Counted from the stretch's first letter, positions 52,737 to 62,946 are shown. The stretch: 64,000 nucleotides of DNA from Neobacillus sp. YX16 (GCF_030123505.1 NZ_CP126115.1:5160001-5224000), one strand, 5' to 3'. Numbers and translations are program-made. The notes: generated by a model not told the origin, from the letters alone.

Positions 52737-53084
52737 AGATGGTTTAAGAAGTGTTTTATCCAGAACCAGTGTGAATATTGACATGATAACAGAGGCTAAT
52801 AATGCCATTCCGAAACCTGCAATTTCAAACGCGTCCCCCATCAAATAATCGGTTATCTCAAGAGTTATCGCATTAATAACAAATAAGAATAGACCTAATG
52901 TTAAAATTGTTGCAGGTAAGGTTAAAATTACTAGAATCGGGCGAACGATGATATTTATTATCGATAATAAAAAGCTTGCTGAAAGGGCTGCCGCAAATCC
53001 CTCCAGCGCAAAGCTTTCAGAAAAGTAGCCTGCAATTGCCATGAACAAAACACCATTGATTAAGATTCCAATCAACCATTTCAT
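52725..53084 (-). CDS. yvlD: Phage-holin-family small membrane protein YvlD
   Basis: This 119-residue protein has four membrane helices in the arrangement of the Phage_holin_4_2 (DUF360) family. The conserved loop NIIVRPILVILTLPATILTL is followed by FVINAITL. In B. subtilis yvlABCD responds to cell-envelope stress, and YvlD is not a phage protein despite the family name. It lies 15 bases after yvlB. Exact function is unknown. Confidence 0.88.
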   Translation of the reverse strand: MKWLIGILINGVLFMAIAGYFSESFALEGFAAALSASFLLSIINIIVRPILVILTLPATILTLGLFLFVINAITLEITDYLMGDAFEIAGFGMALLASVIMSIFTLVLDKTLLKPSKKN

Positions 53085-53099
53085 TTATCAAATCTCCTA

Positions 53100-54215
53100 T
53101 TAATTGCTTACCTCATCCGATTTATGGAGTGTAATCGATCCTGTTTTCGTATCGACAAATACCTTTAACATGCGGTCAGGATGATTAACCGATTGAAAGC
53201 GAAGCATTTTTTGAATCATTTCACTTTTTTCCTCAAGGACCTGAATTCCATCAAGCTTAATATTAAAGCCGCCGAGATTTGTTTTTAATTCGCCACTAGC
53301 AGCCACTCCATCAGGAATATACAAATCAATTCCGCCTGTCGTTGCTTTAGCCGCAATTAATTCACAGCGAGATCCCGTTAAGTTATAGGTAGTATTCCCG
53401 TTTAACGTTTGCGTTTCAACCTTTCTAAAGTCACCATCGAGCTTAATGGCACCATTTATGGTTTCAACTTCAAGGGCATCAATTGCACTCGTCTGAAGGG
53501 TAATATGACCATTAGCTGTTTCAATTTCTGCCCTTTTCCCGTTTAAACGAGCGAGTTCAATTTTCCCATTGGCTGTTTTCATACGCAAATCACCTATCGT
53601 TAATTCTTCACCTGATATAGGGCCATTGAACATTCTTACACGAACGCGTTCATATTCAGCTTGAGGAACATAAACTACCGCGTCGACCTTCATCCATTTT
53701 TGCTGAGTCATGAACCGCAATTTTTGTCCATCAATCGCAAAGAGGACATCCTTCAAAAAGTTTTCCCGAGCTTGTTCTGAGTTCTCTACACGATATACCT
53801 TTGCCTGGCATTCAATCCGAACATCATTTTGATCCCAAGGAACAAGTTTGAGTGAGCCATTGGCGAGATCAATATCCATTTCACGTAAGTATACATCGCC
53901 CTGATGAAAGATATGCGAAATTTCAACAGACTGACCGAAATTCAAATCAAAGTCTAGGTCCTTAATTTTTTTCAAAGCATTATCGACAAAATCAAAAATT
54001 TTATCCTTTGCTGAGTGAACTTTTCCATGTGTCGACTCTTCCTTCTTTGCTTCTTCGAACTTAAAGGCAGTCGAGATTTCTTGTGCAATTTGTTCTTGCT
54101 TTTGATCCATCGTTTGCCCAGCTTTTTCAAGTTCTTCTAGTAAAGTTAATGCCTCATCAACATTAAGCTTTCCATCCTCAACCATTTTTAATATTCTTTT
54201 ACGTTCTTCCTTCAT
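53100..54215 (-). CDS. yvlB: DUF4097 adhesin-like protein YvlB
   Basis: The 371-residue protein starts with a SHOCT-like helical segment (RKRILKMVEDGKLNVDEALT, about 4-23) and a coiled linker. A DUF4097 beta-helix (about 90-365) follows, made of short repeats such as MKTANGKIELARLNG and IETANGHITLQTS. No signal peptide is visible, so it is probably cytoplasmic and may act as a scaffold for the membrane partners YvlC/YvlD. The ATG at 54215 has GGAGTGGA upstream. A PspC-like yvlC gene is absent here. Confidence 0.88.
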   Translation of the reverse strand: MKEERKRILKMVEDGKLNVDEALTLLEELEKAGQTMDQKQEQIAQEISTAFKFEEAKKEESTHGKVHSAKDKIFDFVDNALKKIKDLDFDLNFGQSVEISHIFHQGDVYLREMDIDLANGSLKLVPWDQNDVRIECQAKVYRVENSEQARENFLKDVLFAIDGQKLRFMTQQKWMKVDAVVYVPQAEYERVRVRMFNGPISGEELTIGDLRMKTANGKIELARLNGKRAEIETANGHITLQTSAIDALEVETINGAIKLDGDFRKVETQTLNGNTTYNLTGSRCELIAAKATTGGIDLYIPDGVAASGELKTNLGGFNIKLDGIQVLEEKSEMIQKMLRFQSVNHPDRMLKVFVDTKTGSITLHKSDEVSN

Positions 54216-54250
54216 TGTTATCCACTCCAATAAATGTATTTCATTAGATC

Positions 54251-54568
54251 CTATTCCATCATTAAGGCTTTTACGCCTTTTATCACATTCCAGATGGTGA
54301 CAATTAGACTAATTAAGATTAATATACCGGCCGAAACTAGTGTAAAAACAGGAATGGCATCATTGTTTATAGCATTAAGATCACTAAAAATAGCGAATAT
54401 AAGCAGTGGTACAGGTATAAGTGGGATTAAATGCGATAAGAATGCCTTTTTCGCATGGCTTTTCGTTACGTCGTCTCCAGATGCAAGCATTACAACAAAC
54501 GGAAACAGAATTCCTGCAAAGAAAATACTAAAGTAACATAATCCTGAAAGAACCTTTCGAGTATCCAT
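54251..54568 (-). CDS. DUF4870 (Tic20-like) membrane protein
   Basis: This 105-residue protein has three to four membrane helices. An N-terminal LSGLCYFSIFFAGILFPFVV and the conserved SHAKKAFLSHLIPLI segment identify DUF4870. Such proteins sit beside yvlB in Bacilli and resemble Tic20 in layout. Function is unknown. It has the strong site AAGGGGGAGTG and lies 35 bases before yvlB in the same direction, so it is probably the first gene of a yvl operon. Confidence 0.82.
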   Translation of the reverse strand: MDTRKVLSGLCYFSIFFAGILFPFVVMLASGDDVTKSHAKKAFLSHLIPLIPVPLLIFAIFSDLNAINNDAIPVFTLVSAGILILISLIVTIWNVIKGVKALMME

Positions 54569-54635
54569 TGATAATCACTCCCCCTTATTGAATATTTACG
54601 TATGGGGAATATGAAAGTTTCAACATATCTATAAA

Positions 54636-54665
54636 AAAAGCTAAAACGCAAGGTTTTAGCTTTTT
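54636..54665 (-). terminator. Terminator of uvrBA
   Basis: The stem AGCTAAAAC/GTTTTAGCT is followed by seven T on the minus strand. It overlaps the uvrA stop codon. Confidence 0.85.
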
Positions 54666-57532
54666 CCAATCGTCTCTTTTTCATGTATTTGCTCTTTCAT
54701 TCGTAACCGGTCTCGCTCTAAAATCGGTTTTAAGTATTTGCCTGTATAAGATCCTGGCGCATCAGCTACCTTTTCAGGTGTTCCGGTAGCGACAATCGTA
54801 CCGCCCTTGTCTCCACCCTCTGGACCAAGGTCAATAATGTAGTCAGTTGCTTTAATGACATCTAAATTGTGCTCAATAACGAGTACGGTGTCGCCATTTT
54901 CAACGAGTCTCTGAAGGACGACTAATAATCTAGAAATATCGTCAACATGAAGACCTGTTGTCGGTTCATCTAAAATATAGAAGGATTTACCGTTTGAACG
55001 TTTATGAAGTTCAGACGCTAGCTTCACACGCTGTGCTTCCCCGCCTGACAGAGTGGTAGCAGGCTGACCGAGTGTTATATAACCTAAACCTACATCCTTG
55101 ATGGTTTGCAGCTTTCGGCTGATTTTAGGAACATTCTCAAAAAATTCTACTGCTGTTTCGACGGTCATATCAAGAATTTCAGAAATGCTCTTCCCTTTAT
55201 ATTTTACCTCAAGTGTCTCACGGTTATATCGCTTTCCATGACAAACCTCACATGGAACATAGACGTCAGGCAGGAAATGCATTTCAATTTTGATAATTCC
55301 ATCGCCACGGCAGGCTTCACAACGGCCGCCCTTAACATTAAAGCTAAAACGTCCTTTTTTATAGCCGCGGACCTTCGCTTCATTCGTTGTCGAAAACAAG
55401 TCACGGATATCATCAAAAACTCCCGTGTACGTTGCCGGATTAGAACGTGGTGTTCTGCCAATTGGAGATTGGTCGATGTCGATTACCTTATCTAAATTCT
55501 CAATACCTAAGATATCCTTATGTTCTCCAGGCTTTGTTTTAGCACGGTTAAGCTTCTGGGAAAGTGTTTTAAGGAGGATTTCATTGATTAACGTACTTTT
55601 CCCAGATCCGGAAACACCCGTCACGGCAATAAACATCCCTAATGGAATTTTCGCATTTACGTTTCGTAAATTGTTCTCGGCGGCACCTTTTATTTCGATA
55701 TACCTGCCATCTGGCTTGCGACGTTCTATCGGGAGTGGAATAAACCTTTTACCTGATAAATACTGGCCAGTCAATGAATTAGGATGTGCCATTACTTCGG
55801 CGGGTGTTCCTGCTGCAATGACTTGTCCACCGTGGATTCCTGCACCAGGACCAATATCGATTAGATAATCTGCCGCTATCATCGTATCTTCATCATGTTC
55901 AACCACAATCAAGGTGTTTCCGATATCACGCATGTTTTGCAGTGTTCCTATTAAGCGGTCGTTATCACGTTGATGAAGTCCAATCGATGGTTCGTCTAGT
56001 ATGTAGAGAACACCTGTTAACTTAGAACCAATTTGGGTAGCCAAACGAATCCGCTGTGCTTCTCCTCCTGAAAGAGTACCTGCAGCTCGTCCTAAGCTCA
56101 AGTAATCTAGTCCAACATTCATAAGGAATCCAAGCCGCTCTCGAATTTCTTGGAAAATTAATTTTCCGATTTGCATTTCTTTGTCCGTTAATTTTAATTC
56201 ATTAAAGAACTGATTGGATTCTTCAATCGATAACTCTGTTAGTTGGGAAATATGGCGTCCTGAAATAAGAACAGCTAAAGTTTCCTTCTTTAAACGATGA
56301 CCTTTACAGACCTGGCATGGCTGCTCGCCCATATATTTCTCCATTTGCTCCCGAATCCAATCAGAGCTGGTCTCTTTATAGCGGCGTTCTACATTACGTA
56401 TGACACCCTCAAATTCAATATGACCTTCACGGATCTGTCCAAAATCATTCTCATAGCGGAAATAAATTTTATCACCTTTGGATCCATAAAGAACTTTTTC
56501 GATAAGGTGGGGAGGGATGTCCTTGAAAGGCATGTCCATATCTACCCCATAATGATTGCATACCGCTTCAAGAAGCTGCGGATAATACTGCGAGCTAGTT
56601 GGCTCCCATGGAGCAATCGCATGCTGTTTTAATGATAATTCCTTATTCGGTATCACAAGGTCAACATCGACTTCGAGCTTTGAACCAAGTCCATCACACT
56701 CAGGACAGGCACCAAAAGGGCTATTAAACGAAAACATTCTCGGTTCTAATTCACCGATTGAAAAACCACAATGTGGACAGGCATGGTTTTCACTGAAAAG
56801 AAGCTCCTCTTCTCCAATAACATCGACAATAACCTTTCCTTCGCCTAGACGTAAGGCCGTTTCAAGCGAGTCTGCAATTCTCGCGGAAATCCCTTCCTTT
56901 ACGACTATGCGGTCAATTACAACTTCAATGGAATGCTTTTTGTTCTTGTCTAAAACAATCTCATCACCAAGGTCAAGCATTTCTCCGTTGACACGAACTC
57001 GTACGTAACCTTGTTTTTTTATATCCTCTAATACTTTAACATGCATTCCTTTTCGTCCAGAAATGACGGGAGCAAGGATTTGCATTTTGGTTCGCTCTGG
57101 GTATTCCATGATTCTGTCTACCATTTGTTCAATCGTTTGTGAGGAGATTTCGATATTGTGGATTGGACATGTTGGTCTGCCGACGCGGGCAAAGAGTAAG
57201 CGCAAATAATCATAAATTTCCGTCACCGTCCCCACGGTTGAACGTGGGTTTTTGCTTGTTGTTTTTTGATCAATTGAAATTGCAGGAGACAATCCTTCAA
57301 TGGAATCAACATCAGGTTTATCCATCTGCCCTAAGAATTGTCGTGCGTATGCAGATAATGACTCTACATAGCGGCGCTGTCCTTCCGCGTATATCGTATC
57401 AAATGCAAGGGAGGACTTTCCTGAACCAGAAAGTCCTGTGATCACAACAAGCTTATCTCTCGGAATGGTGACATCTATATTTTTTAAATTATGGGCTCTG
57501 GCGCCTTTTACAATCAATTTATCCATCGCCAT
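54656..57532 (-). CDS. uvrA: Excinuclease ABC subunit A
   Basis: This 958-residue damage-recognition ATPase of nucleotide excision repair has two ABC modules. The Walker A motifs are GLSGSGKSS (about 32-40) and GVSGSGKST (about 640-648), with signature LSGGEAQR in both halves. Zinc motifs are visible as CPHCGF...CPECDGLG and CEACRGDG...CEVCHGKR. Full length. It lies 7 bases after uvrB in a two-gene operon and ends within its terminator. ATG at 57532; a second ATG two codons later is also possible. Confidence 0.97.
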   Translation of the reverse strand: MAMDKLIVKGARAHNLKNIDVTIPRDKLVVITGLSGSGKSSLAFDTIYAEGQRRYVESLSAYARQFLGQMDKPDVDSIEGLSPAISIDQKTTSKNPRSTVGTVTEIYDYLRLLFARVGRPTCPIHNIEISSQTIEQMVDRIMEYPERTKMQILAPVISGRKGMHVKVLEDIKKQGYVRVRVNGEMLDLGDEIVLDKNKKHSIEVVIDRIVVKEGISARIADSLETALRLGEGKVIVDVIGEEELLFSENHACPHCGFSIGELEPRMFSFNSPFGACPECDGLGSKLEVDVDLVIPNKELSLKQHAIAPWEPTSSQYYPQLLEAVCNHYGVDMDMPFKDIPPHLIEKVLYGSKGDKIYFRYENDFGQIREGHIEFEGVIRNVERRYKETSSDWIREQMEKYMGEQPCQVCKGHRLKKETLAVLISGRHISQLTELSIEESNQFFNELKLTDKEMQIGKLIFQEIRERLGFLMNVGLDYLSLGRAAGTLSGGEAQRIRLATQIGSKLTGVLYILDEPSIGLHQRDNDRLIGTLQNMRDIGNTLIVVEHDEDTMIAADYLIDIGPGAGIHGGQVIAAGTPAEVMAHPNSLTGQYLSGKRFIPLPIERRKPDGRYIEIKGAAENNLRNVNAKIPLGMFIAVTGVSGSGKSTLINEILLKTLSQKLNRAKTKPGEHKDILGIENLDKVIDIDQSPIGRTPRSNPATYTGVFDDIRDLFSTTNEAKVRGYKKGRFSFNVKGGRCEACRGDGIIKIEMHFLPDVYVPCEVCHGKRYNRETLEVKYKGKSISEILDMTVETAVEFFENVPKISRKLQTIKDVGLGYITLGQPATTLSGGEAQRVKLASELHKRSNGKSFYILDEPTTGLHVDDISRLLVVLQRLVENGDTVLVIEHNLDVIKATDYIIDLGPEGGDKGGTIVATGTPEKVADAPGSYTGKYLKPILERDRLRMKEQIHEKETIGKS

Positions 57533-57539
57533 GGTTACG

Positions 57540-59519
57540 TCATCCTTCCGCTTTTAACTCTAATAATAAATCACGAAGCTCAGCTGCACGTTCAAAATTA
57601 AGCGCTTTTGCTTCTGCTTTCATTTCTTTTTCCATTGTAGCAATCAGCTTATCTCTATCCTTCTTCGACATCTTACCAAAGGATGCTGCTGGTTTGTAAT
57701 CTTCCTGTTCCTCGGCTGCATGGGTGGCACGAATAGCCTCGCGAATTCCCTTTTGAATCGTCATAGGAGTAATGCCATGCTTTTTATTATATTCTTCTTG
57801 GATTTTGCGACGCTCTCTTGTTACATTAATCGCGATTTCCATCGAATTTGTTATTTTGTCCGCATACAAAATGACATGACCATTGGAATTACGTGCTGCT
57901 CGGCCAATGGTTTGGATTAATGAACGTTCCGAACGGAGGAAGCCTTCCTTATCGGCATCGAGAATCGTAATCAGAGAAACCTCAGGAATATCCAGTCCCT
58001 CTCTGAGCAGGTTGATTCCGACGAGGACATCATACTTGCCGAGCCGGAGCTCGCGAATAATCTCAATCCGTTCAAGTGTTTTTACTTCTGAATGCAAATA
58101 TTGAACTTTAATACCAATTTCTTTTAAATAGTCCGTTAGGTCCTCTGACATTTTCTTTGTTAAAGTCGTTATAAGCACACGTTCATTAACTTTTATGCGT
58201 TCATGAATTTCTGCGATAATATCATCGATTTGCCCTTCGATAGGGCGAATTTCAATCGTAGGGTCAAGTAATCCAGTTGGTCGAATGATTTGCTGAACCA
58301 TTTCTGGCGTATGCTCTATCTCATATGGACCTGGTGTAGCTGAAACAAAGATAGCATTGTGAACATGCTTTTCAAACTCATCAAAGGTCAACGGTCGGTT
58401 ATCAAGCGCTGAAGGCAGACGGAAGCCGTGGTCAACAAGCACTTGTTTCCGGGCTCGATCACCATTGAACATCCCTCTTACTTGAGGCAAGGTAACATGT
58501 GACTCATCCACAACCATTAGAAAATCTTCTGGGAAGTAATCAATCAACGTATAGGGCGTGGAGCCCGCAGGCCTAAGTGTTAAGTGGCGGGAGTAGTTCT
58601 CGATACCAGAGCAAAAGCCCATCTCCCGCATCATTTCAAGATCATAACGAGTTCGCTGCTCAAGGCGTTGAGCTTCTAGCAATTTATTATCTTCCCGAAG
58701 TTCTGCAAGACGTTCTTCAAGTTCTTTTTCGATGTTTTCGATGGCTTTATTTAATTTCTCTTCCCCGGTAACAAAGTGGGATGCCGGGAAGATTGCCACA
58801 TGCTCACGCTCAGCAATAATTTCCCCTGTTAGGGCATCTACTTCACGAATTCGTTCGATTTCATCACCAAAAAATTCAACCCGAATGCAATGTTCATCTC
58901 GTGAAACTGGAAAAATTTCAACGACATCCCCTCGGACTCTAAAGGTACCGCGTTTAAAATCAATATCATTTCGTTCATATTGGATATCAACTAACCGATG
59001 CAGCAAATGATTGCGCTCAATTTCCATTTCTTTCCTGAGCGACAGCACCATATTTCGGTATTCCTCCGGTGAACCGAGACCATAAATACACGATACGCTG
59101 GCAATGACGATGACATCCTTGCGCTCAAACAACGATGAGGTCGCTGAATGGCGGAGCTTATCAATTTCATCGTTGACGCTTGAATCCTTTTCAATAAATG
59201 TATCTGTCGAAGGAACATAGGCTTCTGGCTGAAAATAATCGTAGTAACTGACAAAATACTCAACAGCATTGTTTGGGAAAAATTCCTTAAACTCGCTGTA
59301 AAGTTGTCCCGCTAAGGTTTTATTGTGAGCGATGACGAGTGTTGGTTTATTTACTTCTTTGATCACATTAGAAACAGTAAACGTCTTACCTGTTCCAGTC
59401 GCACCAAGCAATGTCTGATAGCGCTTATTCTCATTAATCCCCTGAACTAACTGTCGAATCGCTTCCGGCTGATCGCCCTGCGGTGAATATTTCGAAACTA
59501 ATTCAAATTGATCTTTCAC
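57540..59519 (-). CDS. uvrB: Excinuclease ABC subunit B
   Basis: This 659-residue helicase-like subunit loads onto damage with UvrA and recruits UvrC. The Walker A motif GATGTGKT is at about 40-47, and the beta-hairpin [15 protein letters not shown] near 93-107 inserts at the lesion. VVDESHV is the DEAD-like motif [11 protein letters not shown] is motif VI, and the C-terminal UVR domain (about 620-655) contacts UvrC. A LexA/DinR-like box lies upstream, so SOS control is expected. Confidence 0.97.
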   Translation of the reverse strand: MKDQFELVSKYSPQGDQPEAIRQLVQGINENKRYQTLLGATGTGKTFTVSNVIKEVNKPTLVIAHNKTLAGQLYSEFKEFFPNNAVEYFVSYYDYFQPEAYVPSTDTFIEKDSSVNDEIDKLRHSATSSLFERKDVIVIASVSCIYGLGSPEEYRNMVLSLRKEMEIERNHLLHRLVDIQYERNDIDFKRGTFRVRGDVVEIFPVSRDEHCIRVEFFGDEIERIREVDALTGEIIAEREHVAIFPASHFVTGEEKLNKAIENIEKELEERLAELREDNKLLEAQRLEQRTRYDLEMMREMGFCSGIENYSRHLTLRPAGSTPYTLIDYFPEDFLMVVDESHVTLPQVRGMFNGDRARKQVLVDHGFRLPSALDNRPLTFDEFEKHVHNAIFVSATPGPYEIEHTPEMVQQIIRPTGLLDPTIEIRPIEGQIDDIIAEIHERIKVNERVLITTLTKKMSEDLTDYLKEIGIKVQYLHSEVKTLERIEIIRELRLGKYDVLVGINLLREGLDIPEVSLITILDADKEGFLRSERSLIQTIGRAARNSNGHVILYADKITNSMEIAINVTRERRKIQEEYNKKHGITPMTIQKGIREAIRATHAAEEQEDYKPAASFGKMSKKDRDKLIATMEKEMKAEAKALNFERAAELRDLLLELKAEG

Positions 59520-59658
59520 TGATTTTCCTCCCGATCAATAATCACTTTCTAGCAAAAAACGTGCAAGTGGTCCGGGATGGTGCTAGAAAATGTATCCCTT
59601 AAATTCTAATAGTATCATTCTAACACAATTCCCCAAAAACAAACCACTAATATGCGAA

Positions 59659-59672
59659 CGAACATTCGTTTA
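59659..59672. promoter_or_regulatory. Candidate LexA (DinR) box of uvrBA
   Basis: CGAACATTCGTTTA agrees with the Bacillus SOS consensus CGAACRNRYGTTYC at 12 of 14 positions. It lies about 140 bases upstream of uvrB. Confidence 0.65.
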
Positions 59673-59683
59673 TTTGATATAAA

Positions 59684-59719
59684 GCAAAAAAGCCTGCCAT
59701 TTTAAGTTGACAGACTTTA
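59684..59719 (-). terminator. Terminator of csbA
   Basis: The stem AAAGTCTGTCA/TGGCAGGCTTT is followed by a T run on the minus strand between csbA and uvrB. Confidence 0.7.
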
Positions 59720-59735
59720 CATCTACGGTGAGAGC

Positions 59736-59969
59736 TTATGTTTTTTTGACCACTCTATGCTTCATTTTTGCTGCCAGCCAAAAGCCGGCTGTGAGCGAAA
59801 AGGCGTCAACGACGATAAGCGGGAAGGTGTTCGTATAGCCTTTATAAACAGAAGCAGCAATGAGTCCAACGGTTAAGGCAAGGCCGATAAGCCGATTGTA
59901 TGTGACCCGAGTAAATAGCAATACGAGTAAACCAGGCAAAAGCAGTGCCGATACATATTCAAGAGCCAA
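59736..59969 (-). CDS. csbA: General stress membrane protein CsbA
   Basis: This 77-residue protein has two or three membrane helices and the conserved RVTYNRLIGLAL and AASVYKGYTN segments of CsbA. The B. subtilis gene lies at the same place, directly upstream of uvrBA, and is sigma-B dependent. A sigma-B promoter is not evident here. The TTG at 59969, with GAGGTG six bases upstream, is preferred over the GTG three codons earlier, which is part of that site. Function in the stress response is unknown. Confidence 0.88.
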   Translation of the reverse strand: MALEYVSALLLPGLLVLLFTRVTYNRLIGLALTVGLIAASVYKGYTNTFPLIVVDAFSLTAGFWLAAKMKHRVVKKT

Positions 59970-60053
59970 TGGGTCCACCTCATTAAATTCATTTCTGTTT
60001 ATATATTTTAGAAATTAATTCACAAAATTGCAACAAAAAGTTATTGATAATCC

Positions 60054-60998
60054 TTAGTTACATGTCCCATGCGGACTTGGGCAGCCAATTTCAGCCTTTT
60101 CGACTTGAATCGTACTATGTTCGATATGAAATTCATCATGAAGAATTTTTTGAGAACGAGCGAGAACTTCATCATGGATGGCTTCATCTACTATGGTAAT
60201 ATGACAGCTCAATACTGGATAGCCAGACGTTATGGTCCAAATGTGCAAATCATGGACTTCCTTCACCAAAGGAATTTTACTAAGTGCTTCTTTAACCTGC
60301 TGGATGTCAATTTGCGTTGGTGCACCTTCCATCAGAATATGGAAGGAATCTCTTGTAACTCTAAAACCACTAATAATGATTAAAACAGCGACAATGACAC
60401 TAGCAATCGGGTCTGCAATTGTCCATCCGAAGAACATAATAAGTAAGGCAGCCACAATCGCACCAACGGATCCAAGCATATCGCCAAGCACATGTAAAAA
60501 GGCACTTCGGACATTGAGGTTATCATCCTTGTCTCCACTCATTAAAATCCAAGCAGCGATAATGTTCACCACTAATCCTGTTACAGAAATCATCAACATC
60601 CCCGTACTTTGAACCTCTGGCGGCGCGAAGAAACGCTGAAATGCTTCATAAAAAATATATAATGAAATGATGATGAGGGTAATCCCATTTAACGCAGCTG
60701 CAATAATTTCAAAGCGCTTGTATCCGTACGTTTTTTCCTGTGATACTTGTTTTTCCCCTAACTTAATGGCGAAAAAGCTAAGTCCAAGTGCGGCAGCATC
60801 ACTAAGCATATGACCAGCATCAGATAATAAGGCTAAGCTATTGGTTAGAATTCCCCCAATGACTTCAACCACCATAAAAGCGGCGATCAAAATAAATGAA
60901 CTGAGTAATGCTTTTTTATTGCTTGTATGCGAATGACCGTGTCCGTGACCATGTGAGTGGCCATGAGAATGTCCATGATTGTGATGATGGTGTCCCAT
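60054..60998 (-). CDS. czcD: Cation diffusion facilitator, CzcD-type zinc/cadmium exporter
   Basis: This 314-residue zinc/cobalt/cadmium antiporter has a histidine-rich cytoplasmic N-terminus (HHHHNHGHSHGH and similar repeats, residues 3-25). Six membrane helices follow. The metal site is HMLSD (helix 2) and HVLGD (helix 5), the HxxxD pairs typical of zinc CDFs. The C-terminal domain (about 215-300) carries further histidines. It differs from the other CDF at window start, which has an N/D site. It lies 74 bases after a CadC-type regulator in a presumed metal-induced operon. Confidence 0.93.
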   Translation of the reverse strand: MGHHHHNHGHSHGHSHGHGHGHSHTSNKKALLSSFILIAAFMVVEVIGGILTNSLALLSDAGHMLSDAAALGLSFFAIKLGEKQVSQEKTYGYKRFEIIAAALNGITLIIISLYIFYEAFQRFFAPPEVQSTGMLMISVTGLVVNIIAAWILMSGDKDDNLNVRSAFLHVLGDMLGSVGAIVAALLIMFFGWTIADPIASVIVAVLIIISGFRVTRDSFHILMEGAPTQIDIQQVKEALSKIPLVKEVHDLHIWTITSGYPVLSCHITIVDEAIHDEVLARSQKILHDEFHIEHSTIQVEKAEIGCPSPHGTCN

Positions 60999-61072
60999 AA
61001 ATATCCCTCTCCCAACTAGAGTTGTCTCTTAGTTTTTTCTTATCTCTTTATAGCGATACGTTTTAAATCCAT

Positions 61073-61441
61073 TTACTGTCGACCTGCAACCTCTTGTTGA
61101 TGCTCGAAGGCAATGTGGATGAGTTGTTTCACATGATCATCATCGAGAGAATAATAGACTAGTTTTCCTTCTTTACGGTATTTTGCAAGTCCCAGGCTTT
61201 TTAAGTGGCGTAAATGATGTGAAGCAGTTGCCGTTGTAGCACCTACAATATTTGCCACATCACAAACACAAAGCTCTTCTTCAAGTGTGAGAGCATAAGC
61301 AATTTTCATTCGTGTCTCATCGGATAAAGCTTTAAATACCTTTGTAACCTCGAAAATATTTCTGTTTTCAACTAAAGGCTGCAGTTTAGTGGTTTTGTCG
61401 CTATCTACACATGTAACTTCACAAACATCGCGATTCTTCAT
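61073..61441 (-). CDS. ArsR-family metal sensor, CadC/SmtB-like
   Basis: This 122-residue winged-helix repressor releases DNA on binding metal. The N-terminal pair CEVTC (residues 7 and 11) and ELCVCD (near 57 and 59) reproduce the thiolate site of CadC (Cd, Pb, Zn). DDDHV with HIAFEHQQE at the C-terminus resembles the zinc site of SmtB/CzrA. The recognition helix is TATASHHLRHLKSLGL. Two operator-like palindromes lie upstream. It is co-directional with czcD, which it most likely represses together with itself. Confidence 0.92.
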   Translation of the reverse strand: MKNRDVCEVTCVDSDKTTKLQPLVENRNIFEVTKVFKALSDETRMKIAYALTLEEELCVCDVANIVGATTATASHHLRHLKSLGLAKYRKEGKLVYYSLDDDHVKQLIHIAFEHQQEVAGRQ

Positions 61442-61456
61442 TCCATCACCTCATAC

Positions 61457-61476
61457 ATTCAAATCTTAATTTGATT
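61457..61476. promoter_or_regulatory. Metal-repressor operator, site 1
   Basis: ATTCAAAT-CTTA-ATTTGATT is an inverted repeat with one mismatch, located 16 bases before the regulator gene. Confidence 0.65.
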
Positions 61477-61483
61477 ATATGAT

Positions 61484-61503
61484 ATTCAAATCAATATTTG
61501 AAT
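61484..61503. promoter_or_regulatory. Metal-repressor operator, site 2
   Basis: ATTCAAAT-CAAT-ATTTGAAT is a perfect 8-4-8 palindrome resembling the CadC/CzrA operator core. Its start is 27 bases from that of site 1. Confidence 0.8.
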
Positions 61504-61526
61504 GTCAAACATTTTTTATTTTTTAA

Positions 61527-61563
61527 AAAGAAAAACTCCTTCTTTATTAGGTAGAAGGAGTTG
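61527..61563 (-). terminator. Terminator of the 193-residue membrane protein gene
   Basis: The stem AACTCCTTCT/AGAAGGAGTT is followed by TTTTC on the minus strand. Confidence 0.8.
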
Positions 61564-61571
61564 GTGATTAA

Positions 61572-62153
61572 TTACTGTATAGGGTTAGGTGATTTTGCTT
61601 CTTCTAACACTTGAGAAGTGTGTCTTCTTATGGACAAAGCCAATTCTGCAATGAAATATAAGATAACCGCTGGCCAAATCCAAGTCCACAGTATTTCGAC
61701 TGGTCCATAAACAGAAACGATTGCAGGATGAACCCATTTTATACAAGCTAAGGACAACAATATCCAGCAAAGAGAAAATGGCAGACAAATATGGCCGTGT
61801 ATCTGCATGGGCATATCAGAATAATCCCACCATTGACGTTGAAAAAACTTTTGAAGCAATGCACCACTTATGTACTCAATAAAAGTAGGAATGAAAAAAC
61901 AGAGCAAAAGGATTATTCCCCAATTTGTTTCCGGACCAATTAAATAAACCAAAAGTACAGGGGCAAAGCCATACATAGGCTTAAAGGGACCGTGAAAAAA
62001 ATTCGGTTTAAAAAATTTTCGCTTAGTCATGTAGCTGTAGCTATTTTCTAACAGCCAGCCAATTAAAGAATAGATAGTGAAATAAAAAACTACAGCAGAA
62101 ACTCCTTCAAAGCTGATATCAATAGGAGTGGTAAAATCTAAAAAGCTAATCAT
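61572..62153 (-). CDS. Putative ABC-transporter type IV family membrane protein (PF06541)
   Basis: This 193-residue protein has four to five membrane helices. The FTIYSLIGWLLENSYSYM, NFFHGPFKPMYGFAP and QRQWWDYSDMPMQIHGHICL segments are the signature of the family once named type IV ABC transporter (DUF1113). No ATPase is encoded beside it, so the transporter label rests on family naming only. It has an AAAGGTGG ribosome site and its own terminator. Confidence 0.8.
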   Translation of the reverse strand: MISFLDFTTPIDISFEGVSAVVFYFTIYSLIGWLLENSYSYMTKRKFFKPNFFHGPFKPMYGFAPVLLVYLIGPETNWGIILLLCFFIPTFIEYISGALLQKFFQRQWWDYSDMPMQIHGHICLPFSLCWILLSLACIKWVHPAIVSVYGPVEILWTWIWPAVILYFIAELALSIRRHTSQVLEEAKSPNPIQ

Positions 62154-62316
62154 ATGGCTAGACCACCTTTCTTGAATTTAAATTTTCCATTTTAGGTTTA
62201 ACACTCACACTCTCAAATATACAATAAATTCCTTTTAGAAATCCCGCTGCCAAATATAGCTGCGGGATATGATAAAAATTCTGAAAAAGAACTTTATACT
62301 ATTAATAGATAATCTA

Positions 62317-62341
62317 TTTGCAGACTTCGAACGTCTGCAAA
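62317..62341. repeat. Nine-base inverted repeat
   Basis: TTTGCAGAC-TTCGAAC-GTCTGCAAA. It has no T run, so it is more like an operator or an RNA hairpin than a terminator. Confidence 0.5.
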
Positions 62342-62388
62342 ACCCCTCTCCTAAATCTGTTTCAATAGTTTTTTTGTCTAAAATCCAA

Positions 62389-62416
62389 AAATCCCCACCT
62401 TTTAGATGGGGATTTG
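62389..62416 (-). terminator. Terminator of the 153-residue unknown gene
   Basis: The stem AATCCCCA/TGGGGATT is followed by TTTGGATTTT on the minus strand. Confidence 0.75.
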
Positions 62417-62465
62417 AATTATTATTTAAGAATAATTAGGAAACTGCGCTTAATTATACCAGAGT

Positions 62466-62927
62466 CTATATATTAAATATAGGTTTATAGGTTAGCTCAA
62501 TTTTGATCAAATATGCTTCGTCATTCATATTTTCATCCTCTAAAACTATCGTCCAGTTTTTCGAGATGATTCTACGTAGAGCTTCGAGGTTATCTGCTGT
62601 AATGGTAACTTGGTCAAGAAATTCACCAGTATCAACAAAATCCACTCCTTCCTTCATTCCAAACTTTATGAATAGAAGAGATTTAAGAGCGCCTTTTGTC
62701 AAGAATGTAATTTCATACCCTTCTTTAAGTGCCTGGTGGAATTTCGCTTTATTAAGGTGATAGTAATCGACCAGCGTTTTCCATGTTGGAATTCCATCCC
62801 CAATACTGCCAAGTATTTCTTCATCCCCCTCGTTCAAGAGTGCGACAATTGTTGTACTGGCATAACCTTTAGCCTTCATCATTTCAAGCATAAGGGCATA
62901 ATTTAATGCTAATTTAACCTTTTCCAC
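62466..62927 (-). CDS. Conserved-looking protein of unknown family
   Basis: This 153-residue soluble protein is not recognised. The first half is helical and contains a segment TWKTLVDYYHLNKAKFHQAL reminiscent of a DNA-binding or peptide-binding helix pair. The second half is beta-rich and acidic with aromatic and charged alternation. No signal peptide, membrane helix or metal motif is seen. GTG at 62927 with AGGGAAG nine bases upstream. It lies 20 bases after the oligopeptide transporter ATPase in the same direction, so it may be the last gene of that operon. Confidence 0.6.
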   Translation of the reverse strand: MEKVKLALNYALMLEMMKAKGYASTTIVALLNEGDEEILGSIGDGIPTWKTLVDYYHLNKAKFHQALKEGYEITFLTKGALKSLLFIKFGMKEGVDFVDTGEFLDQVTITADNLEALRRIISKNWTIVLEDENMNDEAYLIKIELTYKPIFNI

Positions 62928-62946
62928 AATACATTACTTCCCTTCA

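Larger units (their letters stand above)
62154..62465. other. Intergenic stretch with an inverted repeat
   Basis: It contains a terminator (62389-62416) and the inverted repeat TTTGCAGAC/GTCTGCAAA at 62317-62341 with a seven-base loop. The promoter of the 193-residue protein should also lie in its left part. No gene is seen. Confidence 0.5.

Noticed and set aside
52725..53084. Prophage holin
   Set aside because: Although the family name includes phage holin, the gene is in the conserved yvl cluster with no other phage genes.
61572..62153. ABC transporter function for the 193-residue membrane protein
   Set aside because: No ATPase or binding protein is nearby, and the family name does not rest on activity.
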